A stretch of DNA of 64,000 nt from Bacteroidales bacterium (GTDB taxonomy: Bacteria; Bacteroidota; Bacteroidia; Bacteroidales; UBA932): the NCBI GenBank assembly GCA_017550655.1, contig JAFZOK010000024.1, positions 124,001 to 188,000 of the forward strand, written 5' to 3'. Positions 41,693 through 50,383 of the stretch are shown here, in pieces. Each line of letters begins with the position of its first letter. Position 1 is the stretch's first letter. Under the pieces are notes generated by a model, which saw nothing but the letters and a program-made list of their open reading frames with translations, was not told the DNA's origin and did no database searches. The translations under genes were made by a program, and so were the position numbers.

Positions 41693-42829
41693 TTATTTTG
41701 CGGCTACAGCTCTCTTCTCTCTCCTGCGGATGTTCTTTCTTACCACGCACCAGTCGATCAGAGGTGCCATAGTGTTCATCAGCAGGATAGCGAGCATCAT
41801 ACCTTCTCTGTATCCAGGGTTAAACAATCTCAGAACAATACACATGACTCCGATCAGGAATCCGTAGATCCACTTGCCTGTCTCGGTCTGTGCTGAGGAG
41901 ACAGGGTCGGTAGCCATGAACACGGCGCCGAACGCAAAGCCGCCCATCACAAGGTGATTGAGGGAAGCGTCGAAGCCGATGGCAAGCGTTCCCACTGCCA
42001 GGGCGCCTGCAACGCAGCTTACCATAATCTTCCAGCTGGCTACGCCAGTCCAGATCAGCAGGACGGCTCCAAGCAGGATGGCAATCGTAGAAGTTTCTCC
42101 AAATGATCCAGGTATGTTACCTATGAACATCTGCAGGAAGTCCGGAGATGTTCCGGTATCGGCGAGCTGTGCCAGAGGGGTTGCGCCGGAGAATCCGTCC
42201 ACAACCTTGTCTGCGTGCCTTCCAAGTCCTCCAATCCATACGGAGTCTCCCGTAATCGTTGAAGGATAGGCAAAGAACACGAATGCTCTTGCCAGCAGAG
42301 CCGGGTTCCAGATATTCATTCCGGTTCCGCCGAAGATTTCCTTTCCGAAGATTACCGCAAAGGCAACTGCCAGTGCGAGAACCCACAGAGGAACGTCTAT
42401 AGGCATGATCATAGGGATCAGGAATCCTGTAACCAGGTATCCCTCGTTAACCTCGTGGCCTCTGACCTGAGCTACGGCGAACTCGATTCCGAGACCAACG
42501 ATGTAGGAAACCAGAATCAGAGGCAGGATGCGGTAGAAACCGTACCAGACCTTCATCCAGAATCCCCACTGGAGTCCGAAAGCCAGTGAGTGCTGGTCTC
42601 CCGTGTTCCACATTCCGAAGCAGAATGCCGGGAACAGGGCTACGAGCACAACGCTCATGACTCTCTTAATGTCCACACAGTCCTTTATATGAACCTTTCC
42701 TGTAGTTGTTGTTGCAGGAACGGCTGCAAAGCTCTCGAAGGCGTCAAAGGTAGAGTGGAGCCAGCCGAGCTTTCCTCCCTTGGAGAATGTCGGCCTCATC
42801 TTGTCCATTGTCTTTAGAATCCAATTCAT
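41693..42829 (-). CDS. nqrB: Na+-NQR subunit B
   Basis: A large membrane subunit with about ten helices. It carries covalent FMN at the Thr of GFSGATPLAQ near residue 212 and binds riboflavin. GGTGMNIWNPALLARAF and MATDPVSSAQTETGKWIYG are family signatures. Length 378, in the expected range. Four bases separate it from nqrA. Confidence 0.96.
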   Translation of the reverse strand: MNWILKTMDKMRPTFSKGGKLGWLHSTFDAFESFAAVPATTTTGKVHIKDCVDIKRVMSVVLVALFPAFCFGMWNTGDQHSLAFGLQWGFWMKVWYGFYRILPLILVSYIVGLGIEFAVAQVRGHEVNEGYLVTGFLIPMIMPIDVPLWVLALAVAFAVIFGKEIFGGTGMNIWNPALLARAFVFFAYPSTITGDSVWIGGLGRHADKVVDGFSGATPLAQLADTGTSPDFLQMFIGNIPGSFGETSTIAILLGAVLLIWTGVASWKIMVSCVAGALAVGTLAIGFDASLNHLVMGGFAFGAVFMATDPVSSAQTETGKWIYGFLIGVMCIVLRLFNPGYREGMMLAILLMNTMAPLIDWCVVRKNIRRREKRAVAAK

Positions 42830-42833
42830 AACC

Positions 42834-44213
42834 TTAAGCCATTTCTTTGAGCATCAGATCTATGCCCTGGTCCACAATCTTCTGGATCTCTATCTTGGAA
42901 GGATCCACATATTCGCAGAGGGCAAAGTCTTCGCCGATTACTTCATAAATACCGAACTGCTCCATCTTCTCGATATCTCCTGCCAGGATAGCCTTGAGCA
43001 GGTAAACCGGATAGATGTCCATAGGGAGAACCCTGTCGTAAACTCCGGTGACGATGAAGGCTCTCTCGCCTCCGTTCACGTTGGTGTCCGCCTCGTACTG
43101 TTTCTTTGGTGCAAGCCAGGAGAAGTAGCTCTTTGATGTGCTGAACTTCTTCATCCTGAATGGCTTTGCCCATCCGAAGAGTTCCCTGTAGTTTCCTTCT
43201 GTAAGGAAGGTTACGGTGTCGTCGTAGAAGCCGAGGCTTCCGTCAGGTCCAACGTTTTCTCCGCAGAGAGGGTTTCCGCTGACATATCTTACGCCAACTT
43301 CCTGACCGTAGAGTTTCTCCTCTTCCTTAACTCCTGCGGCCTTCCTGAAGAAGCTCATCGGAGTTCCCGGAACGCACTTTACATAACCAGGGTCCAAAGC
43401 CCTAGGTCCTGCAACTGCAACGGTTCTGGTAACATCGTAGATACCCTTTGAGAGCAGTCTTCCGATTGCTGCAAGTGCCTGCGGCTGGACTGTCCATACG
43501 GTTTCTCCCTTGCCTATAGGGCAGAGGTGGTTAATCTGCACTCCCACATTTCCTGCAGGATGCGGACCCTTGAACATTGTCTTCTCAACGTTCCTGAGAA
43601 GATTGAGAGGGGAACCTCCCACGTTTTTGGCGTCGAGGTTCACGTAAACCTTTCCGCTCGTGAATTTTGCCAGGGCATCCACTGCAAGCTGCATTGCATC
43701 GGCATCGTTTTTAACCGTAAAGTTGATGTCGGCTGCAAGAGGGGCTGAGTTGAAGGCAGAAATCACGATAGCTTTCGGTGTGTCTTCGGGATTTGCGATA
43801 ATCCCGTACGGGCGCTGGATGATGCAGGCCCATAAGCCGCTCTCGAGCAACACTTTCTGAATCTCCTGCCGGCTGGCGGACGAAGGGCTCAACTGCTGGA
43901 ACTGCACGTATTGAGTCTCTTTGTCCGGGGTGATCTCCACAGCCAGAAGCTTTCTCTTTTCGCCTCTGACAATGGCTTTAACCACACCGCTGACAGGAGT
44001 CGAGAAGCCAATCTCCGGCCTTTTCTTGTCTGCAAAAACAAACTGGCCCGCCTTAACGGCATCGCCTTCCGCAACAAGAAGCTTCGGAACCATATTCCTG
44101 AAGTCTGAAGGCTTGACGGATATGACTTCGTCCCCGAGAGTCTGCAAGACTTTCTTCTGGGCCTCGCCCTTAAGGCGCAGGTCCAAACCTTTGTGAAGTC
44201 TTATAGTCTCCAT
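42834..44213 (-). CDS. nqrA: Na+-NQR subunit A
   Basis: The cytoplasmic, cofactor-free subunit of the quinone side. N-terminal IRLHKGLDLRLKGEAQKK and DKKRPEIGFSTPVSGVV, then HPAGNVGVQINHLCPIGKGE and RYVSGNPLCGENVG, match NqrA of Bacteroidales. Length 459 residues. First gene of the operon nqrA-B-C-D-E-F, all read leftward with gaps of 2-12 bases, so one transcript ends at the terminator near 38270. Confidence 0.96.
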   Translation of the reverse strand: METIRLHKGLDLRLKGEAQKKVLQTLGDEVISVKPSDFRNMVPKLLVAEGDAVKAGQFVFADKKRPEIGFSTPVSGVVKAIVRGEKRKLLAVEITPDKETQYVQFQQLSPSSASRQEIQKVLLESGLWACIIQRPYGIIANPEDTPKAIVISAFNSAPLAADINFTVKNDADAMQLAVDALAKFTSGKVYVNLDAKNVGGSPLNLLRNVEKTMFKGPHPAGNVGVQINHLCPIGKGETVWTVQPQALAAIGRLLSKGIYDVTRTVAVAGPRALDPGYVKCVPGTPMSFFRKAAGVKEEEKLYGQEVGVRYVSGNPLCGENVGPDGSLGFYDDTVTFLTEGNYRELFGWAKPFRMKKFSTSKSYFSWLAPKKQYEADTNVNGGERAFIVTGVYDRVLPMDIYPVYLLKAILAGDIEKMEQFGIYEVIGEDFALCEYVDPSKIEIQKIVDQGIDLMLKEMA

Positions 44214-44267
44214 ATCTGTTTGTTGATTATTATTTTAATTGTAAATGTCTTACTTTTCTACAACCGA

Positions 44268-44306
44268 CAAATATAATCAATAAATCGCAATTTTTCCTTA
44301 AATTTG
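44268..44306. promoter_or_regulatory. divergent -7 elements for nqrA and uvrD
   Basis: CAAATATA (44268-44275) is a minus-strand TATATTTG for nqrA (start 44213). TAAATTTG (44299-44306) faces right and ends eight bases before the helicase ATG (44315), so that transcript would be almost leaderless. Confidence 0.6.
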
Positions 44307-44314
44307 CTATCTGT

Positions 44315-46702
44315 ATGGAAAATGAAGGGAACAAAATTCTGGAAGGGTTGAATGAGGCTCAGAAAGAGGCGGTTATGTGCTTGACGGGGCCTTGTCTGAT
44401 AGTTGCCGGGGCAGGTAGCGGCAAAACAAAGGTTCTTACCTGCAAAATCGCGAATATACTTTCTCACGGCTTCAAGCCTTACAGCGTGCTTGCGCTTACC
44501 TTTACAAACAAGGCGGCAAGGGAGATGAAGCAGAGAATCGCTGATATGGTGGGGGAGCGTTCGGCAAGAATGATCTATATGGGGACATTCCACTCCATAT
44601 TCCTGAGGTTTCTAAGGCAATATGCCGCTCTGCTGGACTTTCCTCCGGGATTTACCATCTACGACAAGGACGACAGCAAGGCTATGATAAGGCGCTGCAT
44701 CAAGGAACTCCAGCTGGACGACAAGATCTATAAGCCTAGCGAGATATCAGGCAGAATCTCAGAGTGCAAGAACAATTTCATCACCCCGCAGGAGTATCTT
44801 AACCATCCGGAGCTGGTGGAGAGCGACAAGCGCACCCGCCGCCCTTTCATCCAGGGCATTTACGAGATGTACCAGAAGCGTTGCAAGGAGCAGGGAGTGA
44901 TGGATTTCGACGATATCCTGCTGAACACTTACCGCCTTCTAGCGCATCATCCCGAGGCTTTTGCCCAGATCAAGGCCAGATTCCAGTTTATACTCGTCGA
45001 CGAGTACCAGGACACCAACTATCTGCAGTATGTGATTCTTAGGGCGCTGGCCCAGGATCACCAGAACATAACTGTGGTGGGAGATGACGCCCAGAGCATC
45101 TATGCCTTCCGCGGGGCCAGAATCGAGAATATCCTCAATTTCCAGAAGGATTATCCGGATGCCAGGGTGTTCCGCCTGGAGCGCAATTACCGCTCTACCC
45201 AGACCATAGTCAACGCGGCAAATTCCGTCATAAAGAAAAACAAGGGCCGTATCACCAAGGAGTGCTATTCCAAGAGGGATGTCGGGCAGAAGATTGAGCT
45301 CCTTCAGGCCTACACGGAACAGGAGGAGGCGCTTCTGGTTGCATCGTCGATAATGGCCCAGATTCACCAGTCCGGTGCCAGATACCGCGATTTTGCCGTT
45401 CTCTACCGCACCAACGCCCAGAGCCGCAGCATCGAGGAGGCTCTCAGAAAGAAGAACATTCCGTATAAGATATATGCCGGCCACTCTTTCTACGAGAGGG
45501 CGGAGATTAAACGCATGATCTCTTACCTGAGGCTTATTGCCAATCCCCAGGATGACGAGGCTTTCAAGCGTACGGTCAATTATCCGTCCAGAGGCATCGG
45601 GGCCACTTCCATGGAGAGAATCATAGCCCTTGCCAATGAAAACGGCAAATGTCTGACTGATGCAGTGACGAGCTATACCGCAGAGCAGTTCCAGATCCGC
45701 CAGGGCCTGCTGGACAAGGTCCGGGACTTTGTCCTCAAGATGGAAACCTTAAGGTCCAAAGTCCAGACGGTGGATGCCTACCAGCTTGCCATGGAGATGG
45801 ACAGCCTGTTCGGAATCACGGCCGCCCTGAAGGCAGACACCTCTCTCGACGGCCAGACAATCCTGGAAAATGTCCTGGAGTTCCTGGACAGCATCAAGAC
45901 CTTTGTGGATGAGGGCGTTGAGGAATTCAAGCAGTACGATGACGATGGGGAATACGGCCCTGAAGTGGTTACACTCGATCTTTTCCTCCAGAACATAGCC
46001 CTTGTCGCCGATTCGGATTCCGCTCAGGAGAGTTCGGAAACTTCCCATCCTGCCACAAATGAAGACAAGGAGGATGACAGGGTTTCCCTGATGACAGTCC
46101 ATTCCTCCAAGGGCCTGGAGTTCCCGTATGTTTACATTACAGGTCTGGAGGAAAACCTCTTCCCTAGCGGAGGTCCTTCAGGCAGTGCCGAAAAGGAAAT
46201 CGAGGAGGAGCGCAGGCTCTTCTACGTTGCTGTAACCAGGGCGGAGAATGCCGTAAGGTTATCATTCTCCAGGGCAAGATTCCGCTGGGGAAACTACGAG
46301 AACAACCTTCCGAGCCGCTTTATCCGCGAGATAGACAGCCAGTACATCCTCAATCCTCTGGATGAGGGCACTCAAACCCACTCAACCGCCGGTTTCGGCG
46401 GACTTGGATGGACAGGATTTCCGCGTACGGAACGCCGCACCATCCCTAAACCTTCTTATCAGGCTCCTCAGCGTCCGCAATTCACTCCATCCACATCGCT
46501 GAGGCCTAAGAATGAGAACTTTGTCGCTGATGCGCCTACAAGAATGAGAGAAGGAATGAGAGTGGAGCACGAGAGGTTCGGAATGGGCAAGATCATCTCC
46601 CTTAGCGGCAATGCGGGAGACCTCAAGGCCATTGTGGATTTCGACGATCATGGCCGCAAAACCCTGCTCCTGAAGTTCGCAAAGATGAGAATCGTGCAAT
46701 AA
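44315..46702 (+). CDS. uvrD: UvrD/PcrA family ATP-dependent DNA helicase
   Basis: Superfamily 1A 3'-5' DNA helicase for nucleotide-excision and replication repair. Walker A GAGSGKTKVL near residue 32, LALTFTNKAAREMKQRI (motif Ia), DEYQDTNYLQY (motif II) near 229, GDDAQSIYAFRGA (motif III), RLERNYRSTQ (motif IV), TVHSSKGLEFPYV (motif V) near 594 and EERRLFYVAVTRAE (motif VI). The C-terminal VEHERFGMGKIISL resembles the PcrA RNA-polymerase-binding Tudor-like tail. Length 795 residues. Monocistronic, with its own promoter and terminator. Confidence 0.95.
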   Translation: MENEGNKILEGLNEAQKEAVMCLTGPCLIVAGAGSGKTKVLTCKIANILSHGFKPYSVLALTFTNKAAREMKQRIADMVGERSARMIYMGTFHSIFLRFLRQYAALLDFPPGFTIYDKDDSKAMIRRCIKELQLDDKIYKPSEISGRISECKNNFITPQEYLNHPELVESDKRTRRPFIQGIYEMYQKRCKEQGVMDFDDILLNTYRLLAHHPEAFAQIKARFQFILVDEYQDTNYLQYVILRALAQDHQNITVVGDDAQSIYAFRGARIENILNFQKDYPDARVFRLERNYRSTQTIVNAANSVIKKNKGRITKECYSKRDVGQKIELLQAYTEQEEALLVASSIMAQIHQSGARYRDFAVLYRTNAQSRSIEEALRKKNIPYKIYAGHSFYERAEIKRMISYLRLIANPQDDEAFKRTVNYPSRGIGATSMERIIALANENGKCLTDAVTSYTAEQFQIRQGLLDKVRDFVLKMETLRSKVQTVDAYQLAMEMDSLFGITAALKADTSLDGQTILENVLEFLDSIKTFVDEGVEEFKQYDDDGEYGPEVVTLDLFLQNIALVADSDSAQESSETSHPATNEDKEDDRVSLMTVHSSKGLEFPYVYITGLEENLFPSGGPSGSAEKEIEEERRLFYVAVTRAENAVRLSFSRARFRWGNYENNLPSRFIREIDSQYILNPLDEGTQTHSTAGFGGLGWTGFPRTERRTIPKPSYQAPQRPQFTPSTSLRPKNENFVADAPTRMREGMRVEHERFGMGKIISLSGNAGDLKAIVDFDDHGRKTLLLKFAKMRIVQ

Positions 46703-46798
46703 ATCCTGTTTTTATAGGAAAGTGGAACGGTATTTGTTATAATTGTACCGTTTTTCATAGTTTAAGTTTAGGTTAAGTCAAGGCTTCTGCCTTGCAGA

Positions 46799-46830
46799 AG
46801 AGGATGGTTTAAAAGCCATCCTCTTTGTTT
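46799..46830 (+). terminator. terminator of uvrD
   Basis: AGAGGATGG pairs with CCATCCTCT, loop of eight, then TTGTTTTT. The first direct repeat copy begins right after it. Confidence 0.85.
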
Positions 46831-46831
46831 T

Positions 46832-46900
46832 TCAGGGGGCGGACACAGTCAATTTTACCGTTTGGTTTGGAAATCCCCCAACTCCCGAATTATCTTGCAC
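46832..46900 (+). repeat. direct repeat flanking toxin-antitoxin-like module, copy 1
   Basis: A 69-base sequence beginning TCAGGGGGCGGACACAGTC and ending TTATCTTGCAC. Copy 2 at 47601-47668 matches apart from one G deletion and three substitutions. Internally it has GGAAATCCCC and the run ACCGTTTGGTTTGG. No match to a known insertion sequence end could be checked. Confidence 0.9.
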
Positions 46901-46938
46901 ATCGCAAATGGAAAACTTAATCATTTAGTTAAGATTTC

Positions 46939-46970
46939 TTTTGCTTAATTGAAAATGTTTAATAGTTTTG
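46939..46970 (+). promoter_or_regulatory. promoter of the toxin-antitoxin-like pair
   Basis: -33 TTTTG at 46939-46943, 19 bases, -7 TAGTTTTG at 46963-46970. The ATG at 46980 lies only nine bases further on, giving a leaderless or near-leaderless transcript. Confidence 0.65.
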
Positions 46971-46979
46971 CAATTGAAA

Positions 46980-47294
46980 ATGTCCGAAGATGGTGTTTTA
47001 GAGAATTTCTTCAGAAATGAGGGAAGTGTTTCCGATAGGGTGGTGGCTATTCCTTTAGAGGTTAAAGATTCCGGGCAGGTGAGAGCATCGTTGAGACTCT
47101 ACTGCATAAGGTTGTCGGATAAACTGCTTATTGTAGGCAGTGGAGGAATTAAGAAGACAAGAACCTATCAAGAGGATAAATGGCTTCTACAATGTGTAGA
47201 AACACTTCAGAAGATTGATAAGGAGTTGATGGATATGGAGAATGAAGGAATTGTTCTTGAAAACGAAATAATGAATATTATTCTTGAAATTTAA
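46980..47294 (+). CDS. small protein, first gene of toxin-antitoxin-like pair
   Basis: A 104-residue protein (MSEDGVLENFFRNEGSVSD, RLYCIRLSDKLLIVGSGGIKKTR, and a C-terminal acidic helix MENEGIVLENEIMNIILEI). The start is ATG 46980; the TTG at 46968 lies inside the -7 element. The RelE/HigB fold is not clear, but a small basic-then-acidic protein immediately before an XRE protein is the layout of type II modules with toxin first. Gene function is therefore inferred from context. The gap to the next gene is four bases. Confidence 0.5.
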   Translation: MSEDGVLENFFRNEGSVSDRVVAIPLEVKDSGQVRASLRLYCIRLSDKLLIVGSGGIKKTRTYQEDKWLLQCVETLQKIDKELMDMENEGIVLENEIMNIILEI

Positions 47295-47298
47295 TTAT

Positions 47299-47616
47299 AT
47301 GGCAGTTTATTATGTAGATCCTTTGTTCAAGCAAGTCCTTGATAATATTCCAGATCAAATTTCATATGAAGTTGGTTATTCTTTTGATATAGCAAAGGTT
47401 CTGCATGAGGTTCTTCTTAAAAAAGGATGGTCTCAAGTTGAATTTGCCAGGAGGTTAGGAAAGAAAGAGTCCGAGATATCCAAGTGGCTTAGCGGAACTC
47501 ATCCCTTCACGATGAAAACTATTGCAAAGATTTCTGCCACCATCGATGACGATTTTTTGTGTCTGGTCGCCAATCACAGGAAGAAATTGAAAAGAAATTT
47601 TCAGGGGCGGACATAG
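47299..47616 (+). CDS. XRE-family antitoxin-like regulator
   Basis: A 105-residue protein with an HTH at about residues 37-80 (VLLKKGWSQVEFARRLGKKESEISKWLSGTHPF). This is an XRE type used by HigA/MqsA-like antitoxins. An N-terminal helical part (YYVDPLFKQVLDNIPDQ) may bind the partner. The last codons and the stop (TAG at 47614-47616) lie inside direct repeat copy 2, so the present C-terminus (KRNFQGRT) was shaped by the repeat. Start chosen at ATG 47299, four bases after the first gene; it could start further upstream within the overlap. Confidence 0.75.
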   Translation: MAVYYVDPLFKQVLDNIPDQISYEVGYSFDIAKVLHEVLLKKGWSQVEFARRLGKKESEISKWLSGTHPFTMKTIAKISATIDDDFLCLVANHRKKLKRNFQGRT

Positions 47617-47668
47617 TCAATTTTACCGTTTGGTTTGGAAATCCCCAAACTCCCGCATTATCTTGCAC
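47601..47668 (+). repeat. direct repeat flanking toxin-antitoxin-like module, copy 2
   Basis: A 68-base copy of the sequence at 46832-46900, same orientation, beginning TCAGGGGCGGACATAGTC and ending TTATCTTGCAC. It provides the stop codon of the XRE gene. Confidence 0.9.
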
Positions 47669-47694
47669 TTGTCTAACTTTAAAGTGCATTAGAT

Positions 47695-48915
47695 ATGAAG
47701 GGAAAAACACAAAATTCAGAGAGCAGGAATCCTGGATGCTTGCCAGAGCTTCAGCGGGCTTTCATCTGGATTCTCGCAATTGCAATCCTGGCGCTCAGCT
47801 TTGCGTCATGTATCAAGCCGCTGGATAAAAAGGAAGAGGAGAAGGAAGAAAAGCAGACTGATTCCACAAAGGGAATGGCGGGCTTGTCTTTTTTTCTTGA
47901 CAGGGCATCCTACGACAGTTGCCTTGTGATTACGGAAGATTCAGAGGAGGCTCTCCGTTCAGTCAACACAAATCCCCTGGATTCCAACAATTACCGTCTT
48001 GCCATCTTCACCGCAGGTGGAGTGGTGGTTTATGACAGCTCTTACGTGGGCCGTCCGGAAGTGTTCTATGTAAAGGCCGGAACTTACAAGGTGCGGGTAA
48101 CCTCAAGAGATTTTACGGAGCCGGACATTTATCCTTTGTTCGGTCAGGAGCAAAGTGTAAAGGCAAAGAAAGACAGCACCTTGTGCGTGGAAATCGTTTC
48201 CCGCCAGCTTACCGGCGGCATACGCTTCAGCTTTACCCCGGGCTTCATGAGCTGGTTCAAGGGCACTGGCATCTACCTCAAAAGGGACACCGTCATCACC
48301 AAGTATGGCTACGGAACCCGCCATTACCTGTATTTCTATCCGGGAGACATCTCGGTAATCTACAAGAACAAGGACGGGCACTCTACTTACACCCCGCCGG
48401 ATAAGCCCGGCTATGCGGACACGCTGCTTTTCAAGCGCAAGCTGAAGGCCGCGGAACTTGTGACCATCGCTTTGGACTACGATCTGACCAAGGTGGCCTA
48501 CAACGGATTCTCCTTCAGGGCAGACACTTCCAGAACCCGAAAAGACGAGTATTTCAACCTTGGAGGCATCGCCCCGTATGGCTGCAATTCTGTCTGGTAC
48601 GCCCAGACCCACATCGGAGACACCATAAACCTCTTCGGCTACATTGTAGGCGGAGACGTTTCTTCCACCTCATTCAAAAAGGAAAAGCCGTTCACCTCAA
48701 AGACCAACATCGTAATCGGCGCCCAGGACTGGCAGGCCCTCAGGGAAAAGACAATAGGGGTGGAGCTCCCAAACGGGGAAATCAGAAAGAACCTCAACCT
48801 GGTAGACCATCCGGAGCATCTCAAGAAACCCATTGTGATTCACGGGGTTGTCTCCGACAGTTACTTTGGCTATCCCGGCCTGAAAAACGTCACCGAATAC
48901 AAACTACTGAAATAA
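47695..48915 (+). CDS. lipoprotein with DUF4493-like and DUF6359-like (OB-fold) domains
   Basis: An extended N-terminus, then a hydrophobic run and lipobox (ALSFASC, Cys about residue 39). The N-terminal half (NNYRLAIFTAGGVVVYDSS, FYVKAGTYKVRVTSRD) resembles DUF4493 proteins. The C-terminal part (DTINLFGYIVGGDVSST, KTNIVIGAQDWQ, KNLNLVDHPEHLKKPIVIHGVV, YFGYPGLKNVTEYKL) matches the DUF6359-type OB-fold seen in Bacteroidales surface lipoproteins. Function unknown; possibly ligand-binding. The C-terminus converges with a 58-residue membrane ORF. Confidence 0.65.
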   Translation: MKGKTQNSESRNPGCLPELQRAFIWILAIAILALSFASCIKPLDKKEEEKEEKQTDSTKGMAGLSFFLDRASYDSCLVITEDSEEALRSVNTNPLDSNNYRLAIFTAGGVVVYDSSYVGRPEVFYVKAGTYKVRVTSRDFTEPDIYPLFGQEQSVKAKKDSTLCVEIVSRQLTGGIRFSFTPGFMSWFKGTGIYLKRDTVITKYGYGTRHYLYFYPGDISVIYKNKDGHSTYTPPDKPGYADTLLFKRKLKAAELVTIALDYDLTKVAYNGFSFRADTSRTRKDEYFNLGGIAPYGCNSVWYAQTHIGDTINLFGYIVGGDVSSTSFKKEKPFTSKTNIVIGAQDWQALREKTIGVELPNGEIRKNLNLVDHPEHLKKPIVIHGVVSDSYFGYPGLKNVTEYKLLK

Positions 48916-48919
48916 AGCG

Positions 48920-49096
48920 CTATGGTTTCCCTTTCAGGAACTTGACGGATTTGTCCAGCATGTCATAGGCCGCCACAAATATCAGCCCCACTACAACCAG
49001 TGGCCATATCAGGGCGCATTCTTCCCTCATGTTAAGTTTCAGGCCCAGAATGACGCCGGGTATATAAACCGCAAAAAGGAGTATCAGTACAATCAT
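48920..49096 (-). CDS. small membrane protein, 58 residues
   Basis: A minus-strand frame from ATG 49096 to a TAG at 48920. It encodes a 58-residue protein with two hydrophobic segments (MIVLILLFAVYIPGVILGL at residues 1-19 and LIWPLVVVGLIFVAA at about 29-43) and a basic tail (DKSVKFLKGKP). The size and codon use look coding, and it fills the gap between convergent genes. No family recognised. It ends five bases from the neighbouring gene's stop. Confidence 0.55.
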   Translation of the reverse strand: MIVLILLFAVYIPGVILGLKLNMREECALIWPLVVVGLIFVAAYDMLDKSVKFLKGKP

Positions 49097-49146
49097 AAGA
49101 TGATTTTTCTATATATACTCCTTTGGGGCGAAAATATTTCAAGCCT

Positions 49147-49392
49147 CTACCACCTGCGGTAGAAGAGTCTTGATACGAATGAAACAGCCGCGCTGATCAG
49201 AGTGCTGAAAAGCATCGTCTTCATCATGCTTTTCTGCTGTGACTTTTGCTGGGCGGCAGCTTGCTGCTGGTAATTCATCTGCTGCTGTTGGGGTGCAGGA
49301 GCCGCAGCCTTGACAGGGGCGCCGCAATGAGGGCAGCTTGCTGCCTGGTCAGAAACCTGCTTTCCGCATTCCTTACATGTAATGAGTGCCAT
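49147..49392 (-). CDS. zinc-ribbon membrane protein
   Basis: An 81-residue protein: MALITCKECGKQVSDQAASCPHCGAP is a zinc ribbon with four cysteines (C-x2-C...C-x2-C). It is followed by a Gln/Ala-rich linker and a C-terminal hydrophobic helix (TMLFSTLISAAVSFVSRLFYRR). The zinc ribbon faces the cytoplasm if the helix is the anchor. Function unknown. It lies between two small leftward genes. Confidence 0.7.
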   Translation of the reverse strand: MALITCKECGKQVSDQAASCPHCGAPVKAAAPAPQQQQMNYQQQAAAQQKSQQKSMMKTMLFSTLISAAVSFVSRLFYRRW

Positions 49393-49412
49393 ATCGCTGA
49401 GTTTTAATTATT

Positions 49413-49766
49413 TCAATAAGCTTTTCCGTACTTTTGGAGCATTTCAACCTCAAGGTCTCCAATCCGGCGGTTAAGGCGGTCCATCTTGTCAGAGATTCTG
49501 CTTCTTTCCATCGGGTCCGGAGTGTTCATTACCTCGCGAGCCAGCTCCCTGTACTCTCTGCGCATACTGTATAGCCTCTCGCGGTCCCTTTCCAGCTGCT
49601 TGTCTTCTTTAGCCTTCTTTGACTCGGCCTTTTCGGATTTGCCGCTGACCTCTGTCTGTGCCTTTGCCTTGCTGCCGAGTGAATTGCCGCCTTTCTTTCC
49701 TCCGCATCCCGCAGTGGCTATTGCGAGAAGACACATTAGAATAATTGAAACTAATTTGTTCGTCAT
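49413..49766 (-). CDS. small charged lipoprotein
   Basis: Start set at ATG 49766, giving 117 residues: MTNKLVSIILMCLLAIATAGC with Cys21 as lipidated residue, a Lys/Glu-rich region, then a helical coiled coil (YSMRREYRELAREVMNTP, DRLNRRIGDLEVEMLQ). Only two bases separate it from the upstream acetyltransferase stop. A small outer-membrane or periplasmic lipoprotein of unknown function. Confidence 0.6.
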   Translation of the reverse strand: MTNKLVSIILMCLLAIATAGCGGKKGGNSLGSKAKAQTEVSGKSEKAESKKAKEDKQLERDRERLYSMRREYRELAREVMNTPDPMERSRISDKMDRLNRRIGDLEVEMLQKYGKAY

Positions 49767-49768
49767 AA

Positions 49769-50362
49769 TTATTCCTCCAGCTTGTAAACCATCTTGTTGT
49801 AGAGCTTGTACCTCTGCCCGCTTTCCGGGCAGACGGCTATCATGTCTCCGTCTTTTTCCTTCTTGAACAGCAGGCGGCAGCCCCTTTCGCTCATCCAGCC
49901 TATCTGGCGTGCAGGATTGCCTACAACCAAAGCGTATGGAAGAACATCCTTTGTGATTACGGCGCCAGCCCCGATGAAAGCATACTCCCCGATGTTGTGC
50001 CCGCAGACTATCGTGGCGTTGGCTCCAATGGTTGCACCCTTGCCCACCATTGTCCTGCGGTAGCAATCCTTGCGGCTAACGGCGCTTCTGGGATTAACAA
50101 CATTGGTGAACACGCAGCTCGGGCCAAGGAATACGTCATCTGCGCAAATGACTCCCGTATAGACAGATACGTTGTTCTGAACTTTGCAGTTTTTTCCAAG
50201 TGTAACACCTGGAGAAATCACCACGTTCTGCCCGATATTGCACTTTTCTCCCAAAACGGCACCTTCCATAATGTGGGAGAAATGCCAGATTTTGCAGCCT
50301 TCTCCAATGGTGCATCCTTCATCAATCACCGCTGTCGGGTGAGCAAAATACTTTTCTTCCAT
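49769..50362 (-). CDS. left-handed beta-helix acyltransferase (WbpD/WlbB-like)
   Basis: Hexapeptide-repeat transferase with [51 protein letters not shown] and the C-terminal [11 protein letters not shown], the pattern of UDP-sugar 3-N-acetyltransferases such as WbpD. Start chosen at ATG 50362 ([14 protein letters not shown]): the ATG at 50386 overlaps a minus-strand -7 element (CAAATATA on plus, 50384-50391) and so cannot be within the transcript. About 197 residues. A role in making an acetylated amino-sugar for surface polysaccharide is inferred. Confidence 0.8.
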   Translation of the reverse strand: MEEKYFAHPTAVIDEGCTIGEGCKIWHFSHIMEGAVLGEKCNIGQNVVISPGVTLGKNCKVQNNVSVYTGVICADDVFLGPSCVFTNVVNPRSAVSRKDCYRRTMVGKGATIGANATIVCGHNIGEYAFIGAGAVITKDVLPYALVVGNPARQIGWMSERGCRLLFKKEKDGDMIAVCPESGQRYKLYNKMVYKLEE

Positions 50363-50383
50363 AGCGGGAATTATTAATCCATA

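Noticed and set aside
46832-47668. An insertion sequence or prophage at the direct repeats
   Set aside because: No transposase or integrase frame is present within or beside the repeats, so only the repeats and the gene pair are reported.
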